Below are positions 48,828 to 58,188 of a DNA stretch of 64,000 bases, in pieces (within the stretch, counting starts at the first letter, position 1; each line of letters opens with the position of its first letter). The notes beneath the pieces are model-generated. The model saw only the letters and a list, made by a program, of their open reading frames with translations, ran no database searches and was not told the origin of the DNA. The stretch is taken from assembly GCF_002154225.1 (NCBI RefSeq), contig NZ_MTSE01000005.1:329634-393633 (forward strand). The letters run 5' to 3'. A program made the position numbers and the translations under genes. The DNA comes from Hymenobacter crusticola (lineage in GTDB: Bacteria > Bacteroidota > Bacteroidia > Cytophagales > Hymenobacteraceae).

Positions 48828-50072
48828 CTATGCCTGTCGCATTAGGTCCTCAAACGACTCCATGATCTTGTCGATGGAAAGGTAGCGCTCCGCGTAGGCG
48901 CGGGCATTCTCGCGCTGTTCGCTGGTGTCTTGCGCCAATGCGGTACGCAAGCCTTCATTTAGTGCTTGCTGATTCTCAGCCGCTACCAATACGCCCATGT
49001 TATACTTCTGCACCAGCGAATGCAGACCGGAACCAGGGTTTGCCGTAATCAATGCGAGGCCTCCAACTGAAAGAATCGTAGTGAGCTTGGACGGCATTAC
49101 TAGGTCACTCGCCGTGGCTTTTTGAATTACCAAGTGAATGTCAGCTAGGTTCAGGAACTGGTTGAACTTCTCGAATGGCTGCAACGGCAGGAACGTGAGA
49201 TTGGTAAGCTTCAGCTCATTAGCTAAGTTTTGCAGCTTCTCTTTATAAGGCCCCGAACCGCAGATGATGAACTTAACAGTCGGCTGCTGTTGAAACTCTT
49301 TGGCAGCGTACAGAATAGCTTCGAGGCCCTGCTTTTCCCCAATAGCGCCTGAATACAGCACAATTTTATCCGTTGGCGCAAAACCAAAATCTACTTTTAT
49401 AGCTGCTTTATCTTCAAGTGGGTGAAATAGATTAACATCCGCCCAGTTCGGCAACAAAAAGATATCCTTCTTGGCTTTTTCCTGAATCCTAGCCACCATC
49501 CCCTCTGATATACTGCTAACGTAATCTGCTTTATCGAATATGTATTTCTCAAATCCTAGCAGAGCATTAATTACTTTCTCGGACTTGATCATTTGTAAAT
49601 CCCGAGCTGCCTCAATTTGCATGTCCTGTATATGGTACATGAATTTTGCCCCGCGGAATTTTTTATACAAAGCACCTAATATTCCAAATTGGAAAGACGG
49701 AACAACTGTTACTACAAAATCATATTTTTTTGCAGGTAGTAGTTGAATCAGTTTAAAAAAACTAGAGACTAAAAAAGAAAAATCTAATAATATACGCTTT
49801 ACGCCCGAAGGTTCAGCGGGCACATACATAGGGCACCTGTATAGTTTGATGCTGCCGCCCGAAGGAAAATTAGTTTGTTCAGTTGTATATCCGAATCTAT
49901 TCTTATAATAGGGTTCTTGTACTTTCCAGTAAGGATAGTAGGGGTAAGTGGTTATAACAGTACAATCATACCCTTTTTCAGCAAGCCATTTAATCATTTC
50001 CCCGCTATATTTTCCTATCCCGGTAGGTTCAGGATAGAAGTTATAGCCTATTAGCAATACCCGCTTTTTCAT
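48828..50072 (-). CDS. WcaI-family glycosyltransferase (GT4)
   Basis: A cytoplasmic GT-B enzyme adding a sugar to the exopolysaccharide repeat unit. 414 residues from the ATG at 50072 (MKKRVLLIGYNFYPEPTGIG); starts at 50084 or 50108 are possible. The N-terminal motif YPEPTGIGKYSGEM and TYPYYPYW are typical of WcaI (colanic acid type). The C-terminal nucleotide-sugar domain has LYSGAIGEKQGLE, FIICGSGPYKEKL and VMPSKLTTILSVGGLALITA, where the usual E-x7-E is weak. It ends the minus-strand polysaccharide locus. Gene use of codons is more AT-rich in its first half than in its second. Confidence 0.88.
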   Translation of the reverse strand: MKKRVLLIGYNFYPEPTGIGKYSGEMIKWLAEKGYDCTVITTYPYYPYWKVQEPYYKNRFGYTTEQTNFPSGGSIKLYRCPMYVPAEPSGVKRILLDFSFLVSSFFKLIQLLPAKKYDFVVTVVPSFQFGILGALYKKFRGAKFMYHIQDMQIEAARDLQMIKSEKVINALLGFEKYIFDKADYVSSISEGMVARIQEKAKKDIFLLPNWADVNLFHPLEDKAAIKVDFGFAPTDKIVLYSGAIGEKQGLEAILYAAKEFQQQPTVKFIICGSGPYKEKLQNLANELKLTNLTFLPLQPFEKFNQFLNLADIHLVIQKATASDLVMPSKLTTILSVGGLALITANPGSGLHSLVQKYNMGVLVAAENQQALNEGLRTALAQDTSEQRENARAYAERYLSIDKIMESFEDLMRQA

Positions 50073-50143
50073 TTTCAAAGACATTTTATTCCTGAGCATT
50101 CGTATCACCCAGAAATAGACGGTAGTGTTAAATACGATTAAAG

Positions 50144-50692
50144 TTATTTATTAATAACTCGCTTTCGCACGTATGTAGCGGGATTTCCTGCATAAATGCC
50201 CCAGGCTTCTAAGTTCTTTGAAGCAACCGAATTGACGGTCAGAATAGAATGCGACTCGCATATTATTCCTGGGCATACAACAGCATGCGCGCCTATCCAA
50301 ACCCCATCGGCTAGCTTGATCTTTCCCAATCGATAAGGAAAACTAACTGCGGTATAGTCATGATTACCCGTTAGAAGCATAGCTCCTTGCGAGATACTTA
50401 CATTGCTACCAATTATAACGTCTTCCAAGTTATCAATCCAGACAGACTCCCCAATCCAGCAGTTATCTCCGATTGTAAGCCGCCAAGGGTTTTTGATTCG
50501 CACATTCGGTTTAATCACCAAGCCTTTTCCCACTTTAGCACCAAAAAGGCGCAGCAAAACTTGCTTTAATTTATAGGGCCAAGGCAAGGCGCTATCTAAG
50601 ATGTAATAATTCAGAAAATACCAAATTAATACTTTCAGCTTAGGACCTGCTTTATAATTACCTGTTTCAAACTGTGAAAGGTCTGTCTGCAT
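50144..50692 (-). CDS. WcaF-family acyltransferase (left-handed beta-helix)
   Basis: A putative O-acetyltransferase decorating the polysaccharide; 182 residues. The hexapeptide-repeat core (about 50-170) shows VIKPNVRIKNPWRLTIGDN, WIGESVWIDNLEDVIIGSNV, LLTGNHDY and WIGAHAVVCPGIIC (successive turns), ending with YAGNPATYVRKRV. The catalytic His is in TGNHDY as in the family. An N-terminal amphipathic part (LKVLIWYFLNYYILDS) matches colanic-acid WcaF. The ATG directly follows the stop of the VanZ-like gene (no spacer), so they are coupled. Confidence 0.88.
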   Translation of the reverse strand: MQTDLSQFETGNYKAGPKLKVLIWYFLNYYILDSALPWPYKLKQVLLRLFGAKVGKGLVIKPNVRIKNPWRLTIGDNCWIGESVWIDNLEDVIIGSNVSISQGAMLLTGNHDYTAVSFPYRLGKIKLADGVWIGAHAVVCPGIICESHSILTVNSVASKNLEAWGIYAGNPATYVRKRVINK

Positions 50693-51148
50693 CTATGTAA
50701 CCGAATGTAAGGAATCAGAGCGGAATGAATTTTTATAGCTGTTACTCAACAAGCGTTTATACAGGAATAAACCTAGCATTACGCCAAGCGTATTGAGTAA
50801 TACATCGTCGATATCAGGTACGCCAATCTGCCACGAAAACTGCGCTAGCTCGATAAGTACACTGATAGATATTCCCGCAAGAATAATAGCGTACGTGCTA
50901 TTGAACCTAAACAGCCGGATTAAAAAGAAAGGCAAAGGCACAAATAATAACACGTTGCCAAAGAGGTTGGAAAAAAAATTCCAATAGCCCGTAACACCCG
51001 ACTGAAAAGATTCAACCGTCGACTTTACTGGAATTAAATTCACCAAATCATCGTGCCAGATTAGAACATTCCTTCTTCTTGCAAAAAACACGATGTAAGA
51101 TAACGCCGCGACATAAAGCACAAACCAAACCCACTTTACTACTCTCAT
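50693..51148 (-). CDS. VanZ-family membrane protein
   Basis: 151 residues from the ATG at 51148 (MRVVKWVWFVLYVAALSYIV), four to five helices. VanZ-like features are NLIPVKSTVESF with NLFGNVLLFVPLPFFL, then ELAQFSWQIGVPDIDDVLLNTLG (the E.Q....R..D..D...N..G pattern, with Val-Pro where Arg is usual). VanZ of vancomycin elements has an unclear role in teicoplanin resistance; family members are common in Bacteroidota polysaccharide loci without known function. It ends exactly where the WcaF gene begins. Confidence 0.85.
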   Translation of the reverse strand: MRVVKWVWFVLYVAALSYIVFFARRRNVLIWHDDLVNLIPVKSTVESFQSGVTGYWNFFSNLFGNVLLFVPLPFFLIRLFRFNSTYAIILAGISISVLIELAQFSWQIGVPDIDDVLLNTLGVMLGLFLYKRLLSNSYKNSFRSDSLHSVT

Positions 51149-51219
51149 GGCAGATTTATTACAGTAGCTAGGACATAAGTTGTGGCACTTTTGCAACTTT
51201 CCCCTGTCCTGTTGTACTG

Positions 51220-52467
51220 CTACTTCTTATATGATATTGCTTCCAGTAAATGTGTCGCGGCAGGGCCCGTGGCAAAATTACGAACAAAGCAATCATGAGC
51301 TTTTTGGCCCATAGCTAGCTTTTGGGCTTGCGTCATTTGCTGCCATTGCCGCAGCCCCTCCTCTACCCCCGTCGGAGTATCATCCGTGACGATACCGCCA
51401 CCAGCCCCTTCAATCTCTCGCCATATGTTCACCTGATTCGAAATAATGACGGGCTTACTGCAAGCCAATGCCTCTACCACCGCGATACCGAAGTTTTCCT
51501 GGTGGCTAGGTAGTACGAATGCTTCGCAATGATAAAAGGCTCCCCATTTGGCTAGCCCCGAGAGCATGCCCGGAAAGAGAATGGCGGCTTGTGCCTCCTT
51601 TGTTTTAGAAGCTACCTGTTGCATTTGCTGACCATAGCTGGTTTCTAGGCCTGGGCCGGCTACTATCAAACGGGGCTGTTCGGGCAAGGTAGCGACGCTA
51701 GCAACGCCAGCAGCTACCGGCGCTTTTGCTTCTACGCCGTGAACTTGAACACTAGTTTTTAAGTAAGCATCCAGCAGCAAGTCTACTCCCTTCTTTTCGT
51801 GAATCCGGCTTAAGAAGAGTAGATAAGGCTGGTCTTCCAACTGAGGACAATGCTTCAGAAAGGCCTCGCGCATACTTGGCGTATAAACCGGCGGTTCCTC
51901 GACCCCTAGCCCAACCACAACTTCCCGCTTGGGCTGATAGGGCCGGAATGGCTCGCGAGCCAGCAGACGCTCTGCTTCGCACGTAAACAGCACGCCATCG
52001 GCATTATTGATAACGCGTCCCTCTATTAGTTTCCAATAGGCCCAGTTTCGCATTGCTTTCAGCCGCCGCCCGGCAGCTCGCTGGAAGTAAGGATCGAGCA
52101 TACCGTGAGGCATCACATACAGTGTAGGCGCCGCCCCCGGTTGCTGACTTTTGTAGCGTCGCAAAGCCTTTTCTACGGCGTAGGTAGGATATAGCCAAAG
52201 CCCATGTGCAATAATGCAATCAAAGCGCCTGAAGTTATCCAGAAGCCATGGCATCAGTTTTTCGCTGTATCCCCAAGGACCTTTCGCCGGACCGAGTGCA
52301 TGTATTGGGAAAGAATCATGGGCAATGAAAGAGGCGTCTGGGGCATCTAAGCTTACCACCTCACTGTGCACTCCCAACTCAGCTAGGCCAGCGACTATCG
52401 TCCGTACTGCTTGGCACACCCCGCCCATTTTGGGGTCCATTCCTGCAATAACATGGAGTACATTCAT
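51220..52467 (-). CDS. Glycosyltransferase, group 1 (GT4)
   Basis: A 415-residue GT-B enzyme. The N-terminal domain starts VLHVIAGMDPKMGGVCQAVR, with the Gly-Gly loop of GT4 acceptor domains. The C-terminal domain has LLFLSRIHEKKGVDLLLDAY, LIVAGPGLETSY, and SHQENFGIAVVEALACSKPVIIS with the E-x7-E motif (Glu in QENFGIAVVE). A divergent insertion (VEAKAPVAAGVASVATLPE) lies between them. It probably transfers one sugar of the repeat unit; the sugar is unknown. It is higher in G+C than the GT2 gene upstream and is separated from it by 269 non-coding bases. Confidence 0.9.
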   Translation of the reverse strand: MNVLHVIAGMDPKMGGVCQAVRTIVAGLAELGVHSEVVSLDAPDASFIAHDSFPIHALGPAKGPWGYSEKLMPWLLDNFRRFDCIIAHGLWLYPTYAVEKALRRYKSQQPGAAPTLYVMPHGMLDPYFQRAAGRRLKAMRNWAYWKLIEGRVINNADGVLFTCEAERLLAREPFRPYQPKREVVVGLGVEEPPVYTPSMREAFLKHCPQLEDQPYLLFLSRIHEKKGVDLLLDAYLKTSVQVHGVEAKAPVAAGVASVATLPEQPRLIVAGPGLETSYGQQMQQVASKTKEAQAAILFPGMLSGLAKWGAFYHCEAFVLPSHQENFGIAVVEALACSKPVIISNQVNIWREIEGAGGGIVTDDTPTGVEEGLRQWQQMTQAQKLAMGQKAHDCFVRNFATGPAATHLLEAISYKK

Positions 52468-52736
52468 GAATTTCTGTCTGCAATATGTTCCATCAATGTA
52501 GCGTATCCGGCCCTCCTATAAGCATCGGTTTGCTAAGAGGTCTAGCAATATGATTGATAGCTATTGCTAGTTGCTGAGATTGATCGCAGCCTGACAGGGC
52601 ATAAAAGTACATAAGAATTGTCAAATACTATCTTTCCTACATTACATCTACAATATGATTCGTTATAAAATCCTTGCAGAATTAGTGTAAGCGCCTAGGT
52701 ATGTACCCAGTACATCCATATAATTACTTCGACATC

Positions 52737-53714
52737 TTACTTGCTTTTACTTCCTGCTAAATAAGCACTTATATAAAATAATATCGTTTGCATAAGAGTT
52801 TGTCGCCGTACGCCGTTTTCTAGGCTTTTCAAGAAGGATGATAAACGCTTGTTTTTTAAAAAATCAACGAAATCGTCAATCATCTCAATTTGCCCTGCAG
52901 TTAGCAAACTCAAGTATTTATTTTTAAACACCTCAACCATCACTATTTTCTTCTCCACATCCCGAATGCTCCTGCGCTGCACAATAATTCTTTTAAATCG
53001 ATTGCGCAAGGAGCTATCATCGTAGCTACCTGATATATTTTTTCCGTGCTGCCGGTAAAGAATAGTTTTTTTGTCTGCATAATATATTTTACCCAAGGCA
53101 CTTGCAACCATTGCAATCCAATAGTCATGGTTTTCTGCCCTAGGTGGTATATCTCCAATCACGTTCAAAAGCTTGCTATTCAAGATGGTAGTGCATCCAT
53201 AAACAGGGTTTTGAGCCAGTAGGTGACACAGATTCAACTGTGGAATCTTCGTTGCCTGAAAATTCCGGCTCGCTTTTATAATTTTCAGTTCAGTATTAAC
53301 GTAGTGAAAATTTGTATGAATAAGTAAGGAGAAATTCTTACCATACTTATGTTCAAGGCTACGCATTTTAGCAAGGCTATACGCTATTTTGTCGGGCAAC
53401 CAAAAATCGTCTTGATCGCACAACATGATGTATGCCGCGTCTTTCTTACGAGCCAATCGCAAGAGCGCATTGAAATTCAACGTACTACCAAGATTACCTA
53501 GGTCATCGTTGATAATAAATATTCTATCCGGAAAGCGTGCCTGATAAGTAGCTATGATGCGCAGAGTAGCATCTGAGGACGTATCATCTCTAATTAGCAA
53601 TTCCCAGTTAGTATGGGTTTGCTGAAGAATACTATCAAGTTGTTCCTCAATATATTTAGCACCATTATAAGTGGCCAACAGGATGGTAACTTTAATAGCA
53701 CTTTGATCCAGCAT
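52737..53714 (-). CDS. Glycosyltransferase family 2
   Basis: A 325-residue GT-A enzyme. It starts VTILLATYNGAKYIEEQLDS, with IRDDTSSDATLRIIATY, MLCDQDDFWLPDKI (the DxD-type motif and DDFW of rhamnosyltransferase-like members) and AENHDYWIAMVASALGKI as the acceptor-side motif. The C-terminal 80 residues are Lys/Ile/Leu-rich. It is notably AT-rich compared with flanking genes, and both sides are 270-285 bases of AT-rich non-coding DNA, suggesting a gene acquired separately. Confidence 0.9.
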   Translation of the reverse strand: MLDQSAIKVTILLATYNGAKYIEEQLDSILQQTHTNWELLIRDDTSSDATLRIIATYQARFPDRIFIINDDLGNLGSTLNFNALLRLARKKDAAYIMLCDQDDFWLPDKIAYSLAKMRSLEHKYGKNFSLLIHTNFHYVNTELKIIKASRNFQATKIPQLNLCHLLAQNPVYGCTTILNSKLLNVIGDIPPRAENHDYWIAMVASALGKIYYADKKTILYRQHGKNISGSYDDSSLRNRFKRIIVQRRSIRDVEKKIVMVEVFKNKYLSLLTAGQIEMIDDFVDFLKNKRLSSFLKSLENGVRRQTLMQTILFYISAYLAGSKSK

Positions 53715-53999
53715 ACCCTATTCTACTCGAATGTTATCAAAAAAGTTATACTTTTAAGTAACACTAATTTACTGCTTTCAGGACACTTCGTAGCTACCTG
53801 CTGCTATAGAAACTTATTGCTTCATTTATAACCTTCTATTAAAAGCACAAAATTTTGGTTTGCAGCCTCTTTCAGGGAGCCATAAGAAACAAGCTACTAT
53901 GCTGCTACATCACTGCTGCTTACTACACTTCAAGTAATGAAAAGCAGACTACCTGTAGGACTCGGTATCGTTCTACTGCTTTTACCTGACTAAGCGTAG

Positions 54000-55175
54000 T
54001 TATTGAATAGTTTTATAGATCTCTTCTATCCTGTTCAGCGCGTTCTCAGAGTTAAACCTAGCTACGTTCGTAATACCTGCAGCAATAGCAGCACTGCGTT
54101 CTGCAGGTGGAAGGTGCACTACTTTGTCAATGGTTTTAGCTGCTGCTGCTGCCCAGGCTACGGCTTGGGCTTCGTCGTGCGGACGACGAGGAATCAAGAA
54201 ACCAGCTTCTCCCGCCACCTCCGTCATAGGCGCCTCACCAGTAGTAATAACCAAACAGCCCGAGGCCATAGCCTCCGCAATTGGCCAGCCAAAGCCTTCT
54301 GCAATAGAGGGAAAGAGGAAGACGGTTGCCCCCGCGTAAGCTAGGTGCACAAGTTCGTCGTCAAGGCCACTTACAACGTGAATGTCTTCTTTAAATGGCG
54401 AGATGTCTCTCACGCTGTTCAGCTCTGGAGTTAGCGGCCCCCCAATAAGCAACAAGGGCACAGCAATAGAACTGCTAGAGCGCCAAGCGTTATACAGCTC
54501 AATAACACCTAGTCGGTTCTTGTACCACTGATTGCCCCCCACGTGTAATAAGTACCCGTGGCTCAACTCGACACCGGTTGCTTTGCCCACCATCGTACGG
54601 GCTTTCGTGCAGTCGTATGGAGTTAAGGCTTCGCTTAACCCGTTGTATACCACTTCTGACGTCAATGGAGGAGCAGGCAAGAAAGTATGCAGTTCTTCCC
54701 GGGTTTTGCGCGAAACAGAAATAAAGTGCTTGCCTTTGGAGTACCCCGCCCGAATCATACGCTGGTATTGCCGGCCCGACCAACCCGTTGGATTTTCCGG
54801 GATTTGACCTAAGGCTGAGCGCTGGGCCATGAAATCGTGGCAGTGCATCACGTGCGGCCGATCGGCCACCAAGGGCACCCAGGGCCCTAGCGCGTTATCA
54901 GCAAAGACAAAGAGTGTATCCGGAGGGCAGTGCTTCAAACGCTGTCGTACCTCCATGGGAAATACGAGGTACTGATCGACGTAACCTAGCCACTTTTTCG
55001 GACCTCCCGTCACGGGCAATTCGAACAACCGGGATCTAGGCGCCCACATTTCTACCTGATGACCGCGGGCCCGCATGCCCTCTGCCAACATACGCGCGAA
55101 GCGCGGCATGCTGGCGAAAGCAGGCATTCGCTGGTCGCCCATGAAATCGGGGTGCGTAAAAAAAACGAGATGCAT
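54000..55175 (-). CDS. Glycosyltransferase, group 1 (GT4)
   Basis: A 391-residue GT-B enzyme. The N-terminal domain starts MHLVFFTHPDFMGDQRMPAF, with RFARMLAEGMRARGHQVEMW and HVMHCHDFMAQRSALGQI (the H.HD segment near residue 110). The C-terminal donor domain has LLHVGGNQWYKNRLGVIELY, ISPFKEDIHVVSGLDDELVH and FLFPSIAEGFGWPIAEAMAS, with the E-x7-E motif (Glu in AEGFGWPIAE). It probably acts on the exopolysaccharide repeat unit. It lies 45 bases after the next glycosyltransferase gene (same strand, upstream), so co-transcription is likely. Confidence 0.9.
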   Translation of the reverse strand: MHLVFFTHPDFMGDQRMPAFASMPRFARMLAEGMRARGHQVEMWAPRSRLFELPVTGGPKKWLGYVDQYLVFPMEVRQRLKHCPPDTLFVFADNALGPWVPLVADRPHVMHCHDFMAQRSALGQIPENPTGWSGRQYQRMIRAGYSKGKHFISVSRKTREELHTFLPAPPLTSEVVYNGLSEALTPYDCTKARTMVGKATGVELSHGYLLHVGGNQWYKNRLGVIELYNAWRSSSSIAVPLLLIGGPLTPELNSVRDISPFKEDIHVVSGLDDELVHLAYAGATVFLFPSIAEGFGWPIAEAMASGCLVITTGEAPMTEVAGEAGFLIPRRPHDEAQAVAWAAAAAKTIDKVVHLPPAERSAAIAAGITNVARFNSENALNRIEEIYKTIQ

Positions 55176-55220
55176 AAACGACGCAGCGAAGCCAGATGAA
55201 TGTAGATGCGCAGCGCTGCC

Positions 55221-56264
55221 TTAGCGGATGTTCACTTCCGCCAAGATCTTCCGGCAGATGTCTTCGTTTCCTACGCCGATTGCCCGCACTTTACGCATAC
55301 CTGCTAGGCGAATACTTTCCCGAAGGGCGTCGTCGCTGAGCAGTTTCTTACAAATAGTAGCGCACTCAGCAGCATCGGCCCAGAAGACGGCCTCCTTGCC
55401 TTCCTCGTAAATTTCTTGGTGCTCGGAAGTTCGCTCGGCGCAAAACAAACCGCCAGCAAAAGGAACCTCCAACGACCGTTGGGTGTGCAGGTCGCGGTTG
55501 CCTTTGGATAGTAGCCCCAAACAGATCTTGGAGCCCTGAATAGCAGCTACATATTCCCGACCGCTAAGGTTGCCACCGCGGTAAGAGGATTTGAGCGTCT
55601 CCCAGTGCGGTGACTTCGACCATCTGCTGCCCCAAATGCTCAAGGGTACACCTTGGCGTAGGAGTTCCATCATGAAATCATCCCGCTTCTCGTGGCGCAT
55701 CCACGTGCCAATGAAAACTACTTCACTGCGGAAAGAAGCGGGGATATCATCGATGCTATCAAAAGGCTTATGAGCTACTTCATCGTAGCTACGCAGAACA
55801 CGCAATACCCGCTTTGCATGCAACTGGCGGCACTCCTCTTCACTTTCCTTCCGCACTACGGCAACCAGATCGTACATGGGCAGTGCTTTCAGTAGCACAT
55901 CAAAGCGCCGGCCGTCACGCTTGCCGGTTGGGTCATCTAGGTTGTAGAGCACAATAGGACACCTTAGGCCCTTTAGCACGTCTAAGCTTGCCGGACTCAG
56001 CAGCTCCCCACTATCAACCCACACGACGTCGTATGCCGAGTTCTTCTGGAGCAGTGCCGTTAGCCACTTCGTGATCTTTCCTTGTAAGAGCCGAAAACCA
56101 GTCCGATAGTGGATGGCGTGAAGCAGCGGAGAGTCTAGCTGAGCAGCTACTACCTTGTGGACATCTTGGATATCAACGCTGTGCCCTAACCGTTCAAGAG
56201 CTTTTGCCCGGTGCGAGGAAGTAGCAGCCGGGTGGTTGTCACCTAGGTAAAGGATTTTAGCCAT
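55221..56264 (-). CDS. CgeB-like glycosyltransferase
   Basis: A 347-residue protein of the CgeB/Glyco_trans_1_2 type. It starts AKILYLGDNHPAATSSHRAKALERLGH; DVVWVDSGELLSP and CPIVLYNLDDPTGKRDGRRF lie in the first domain. The second has VVFIGTWMRHEKRDDFMM, ICLGLLSKGNRDLHTQRSLEVPFAGGLFCAERTSEHQEIYEEGKEAVFW, here described by its motifs KGNRDLHTQRSLEVP and AERTSEHQEIYEEGKEA. This last region is the family hallmark. Family members occur in many surface-glycan loci. It is upstream of, and likely co-transcribed with, the GT4 gene at 54000-55175. Confidence 0.85.
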   Translation of the reverse strand: MAKILYLGDNHPAATSSHRAKALERLGHSVDIQDVHKVVAAQLDSPLLHAIHYRTGFRLLQGKITKWLTALLQKNSAYDVVWVDSGELLSPASLDVLKGLRCPIVLYNLDDPTGKRDGRRFDVLLKALPMYDLVAVVRKESEEECRQLHAKRVLRVLRSYDEVAHKPFDSIDDIPASFRSEVVFIGTWMRHEKRDDFMMELLRQGVPLSIWGSRWSKSPHWETLKSSYRGGNLSGREYVAAIQGSKICLGLLSKGNRDLHTQRSLEVPFAGGLFCAERTSEHQEIYEEGKEAVFWADAAECATICKKLLSDDALRESIRLAGMRKVRAIGVGNEDICRKILAEVNIR

Positions 56265-56411
56265 TGAGCAGTTATGTATAATCTGAAGTGAAGCAAATGT
56301 TATTGGGCGATTTTGGGGAGCGACAACGCTTCCAGCAAGCCATGTCTACTTGAGCGAAGTGGGCAGTAGCAACCCATTAGCTGCGGCAATATAGGCAAGC
56401 TTGTATTCTTT

Positions 56412-58118
56412 TTAGCGCCTAGTCAACCTAGCGTAGTCTGCAGGGTTCATGCTTTTAGACCCTTGAAATACCTTACTAATAAGACGCGTTGCTTGGAAAA
56501 GCACGACATATAGCAAGATCATTTGTACCCAGCCGCGTAGCAAAAAAGTAGCTGTCGTTACGACTGACTCAGCTGGCAGAAACTGAAAAATGCCTGTGAG
56601 TACCAGCAAGCCACACAAGCTGAAGCGTAAGGGAGTACCCGTGCCGGGTACTTTGCTAGAAATAGGGACGTAGGCTACAAACAGGTCAAATAAGAAGTAA
56701 ACGGGTATCATACCGAACCCCAGGATGGCTAAGTACCACCAGCCAAAGGCAGCCATACCAGTACCCGCAAAGTGTCCGGTCCGGAACCCACCTAGCGCCT
56801 CAATAGGTCCGCCAGCCTCCGCGTACAAGTAGTCACCGATCGAAACCCCGTACACGTTCTCCTTGTCCGCGTCAATATCCAAGGCCTTCAAAAAAGGATC
56901 TGGTAAGGCCCCAAGGATATAGTTAATCGAGTACGTCAACATATCCTTGTCTTGGTCGCCAATTTTAGTTGACTGCACTAAGCTCGCATCATTAAACTTC
57001 AGGTTGGAGAAGCGTGCCGTAAAGATGTTATCCAAATAACGCTCGTCCCATTCATCGGCTGTCGTATTGTCGTTTTGGCGCCGAGCCCGAATGGCGTCTT
57101 TATCTTGGTAGGCCTGCCAGGTCAGTTCAATCAATTCAGCATTAGAAATCTTGCTGCGTTGTCCTCGTACGATAACCATAGCCGTACCAATGTCGGCAAT
57201 AGGCCCTGTAACCATTAGGAAAGCTAAGCCAGCAAGCGCTGCATTACGCAAGGTGAATAGCCGCGTTTTGAAGATTCCGAGCAACAACGCAAATCCAAAG
57301 CCGAAACCAACGGAGGTAAAACCTATCATAAATGCACCCCGACTGTTGCGGCCAATACTAACAACAAATAGAAGTACCGTGAATGCCACCAGCATGGGCA
57401 CTAAACGCTTGTCTGGGTCCTTCATGCTCCCATACATACGCCTGAATGGGATGAAAAAAGGCGCATAAGAGAATGGTATCAAGCCCTGAATAGCCTTATC
57501 AGAGGCAGCACCCGTTACCTCCCACCCGACCGAAGGCGAGATAAAATAGGCATATACGGTGGCCCCTAGCCCTATCAACCCCATAAGCCAAAGCTGCAAG
57601 TCGAAGGGCGGCGTAAACAAGCCAATCTTCCCTAGTATGCTATTGGGATTGCTCAGTGGCATTTTTACGATGCCCCGATAGCAGGCATGCGCCAGTAGCA
57701 GTACGATCAGCGACAAAATAGAGTGTCCAAATACATGATAAGGAAGCTCTAGATTGAAGGTAACAGGCTTTCCTTCTAGCGTTGTGAATAGCAAAGGAAA
57801 GTAAAACTGGGTGGCCGTGAAGCCAAGCAGTAAAAAGCTTGATAGCGGATAGGTATTAAGCCGGTCGGGGCGCAAAAACTGCGCGCTTAGCAGCGCCCAA
57901 GCAATGATAATGCACCCTAGGGCGAACAGATTAGCAACGCTTGAGAAGAAGACAATTTGAAACACACAAGCCGCGAACAGCGCCAACCACGAGCTACGCA
58001 CGAAGTTGAATAGGAAACTGTTTGTATCTGGCTTATCAGGATACGCAAGCGCTTTGTAAGAAAGAGCTGCCGGCTGCGTGAGTGCACTGCGAAGGTTAGA
58101 TGACCACACGTTAGGCAT
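56412..58118 (-). CDS. O-antigen polymerase-like membrane protein (Wzy candidate)
   Basis: 568 residues with about 12 hydrophobic helices. A large polar segment lies between helices around residues 330-430 (RGQRSKISNAELIELTWQAY, IRARRQNDNTTADEWDERYL). Low conservation, helix number and the large loop fit Wzy polymerases of the O-antigen polymerase type, which join lipid-linked repeat units on the outer face of the inner membrane. A hallmark GRNSRGAFMIGF (about 268-279) has the Arg-rich loop seen in the group. It is flanked by Wzx and glycosyltransferase genes. The call rests on topology and context. Confidence 0.78.
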   Translation of the reverse strand: MPNVWSSNLRSALTQPAALSYKALAYPDKPDTNSFLFNFVRSSWLALFAACVFQIVFFSSVANLFALGCIIIAWALLSAQFLRPDRLNTYPLSSFLLLGFTATQFYFPLLFTTLEGKPVTFNLELPYHVFGHSILSLIVLLLAHACYRGIVKMPLSNPNSILGKIGLFTPPFDLQLWLMGLIGLGATVYAYFISPSVGWEVTGAASDKAIQGLIPFSYAPFFIPFRRMYGSMKDPDKRLVPMLVAFTVLLFVVSIGRNSRGAFMIGFTSVGFGFGFALLLGIFKTRLFTLRNAALAGLAFLMVTGPIADIGTAMVIVRGQRSKISNAELIELTWQAYQDKDAIRARRQNDNTTADEWDERYLDNIFTARFSNLKFNDASLVQSTKIGDQDKDMLTYSINYILGALPDPFLKALDIDADKENVYGVSIGDYLYAEAGGPIEALGGFRTGHFAGTGMAAFGWWYLAILGFGMIPVYFLFDLFVAYVPISSKVPGTGTPLRFSLCGLLVLTGIFQFLPAESVVTTATFLLRGWVQMILLYVVLFQATRLISKVFQGSKSMNPADYARLTRR

Positions 58119-58188
58119 TGGAGAAGTAGTGAGTGGTATGCGCGCTAGTTTAAATTTCGCTAGCCTACTTTGTTACTGATACAAATAC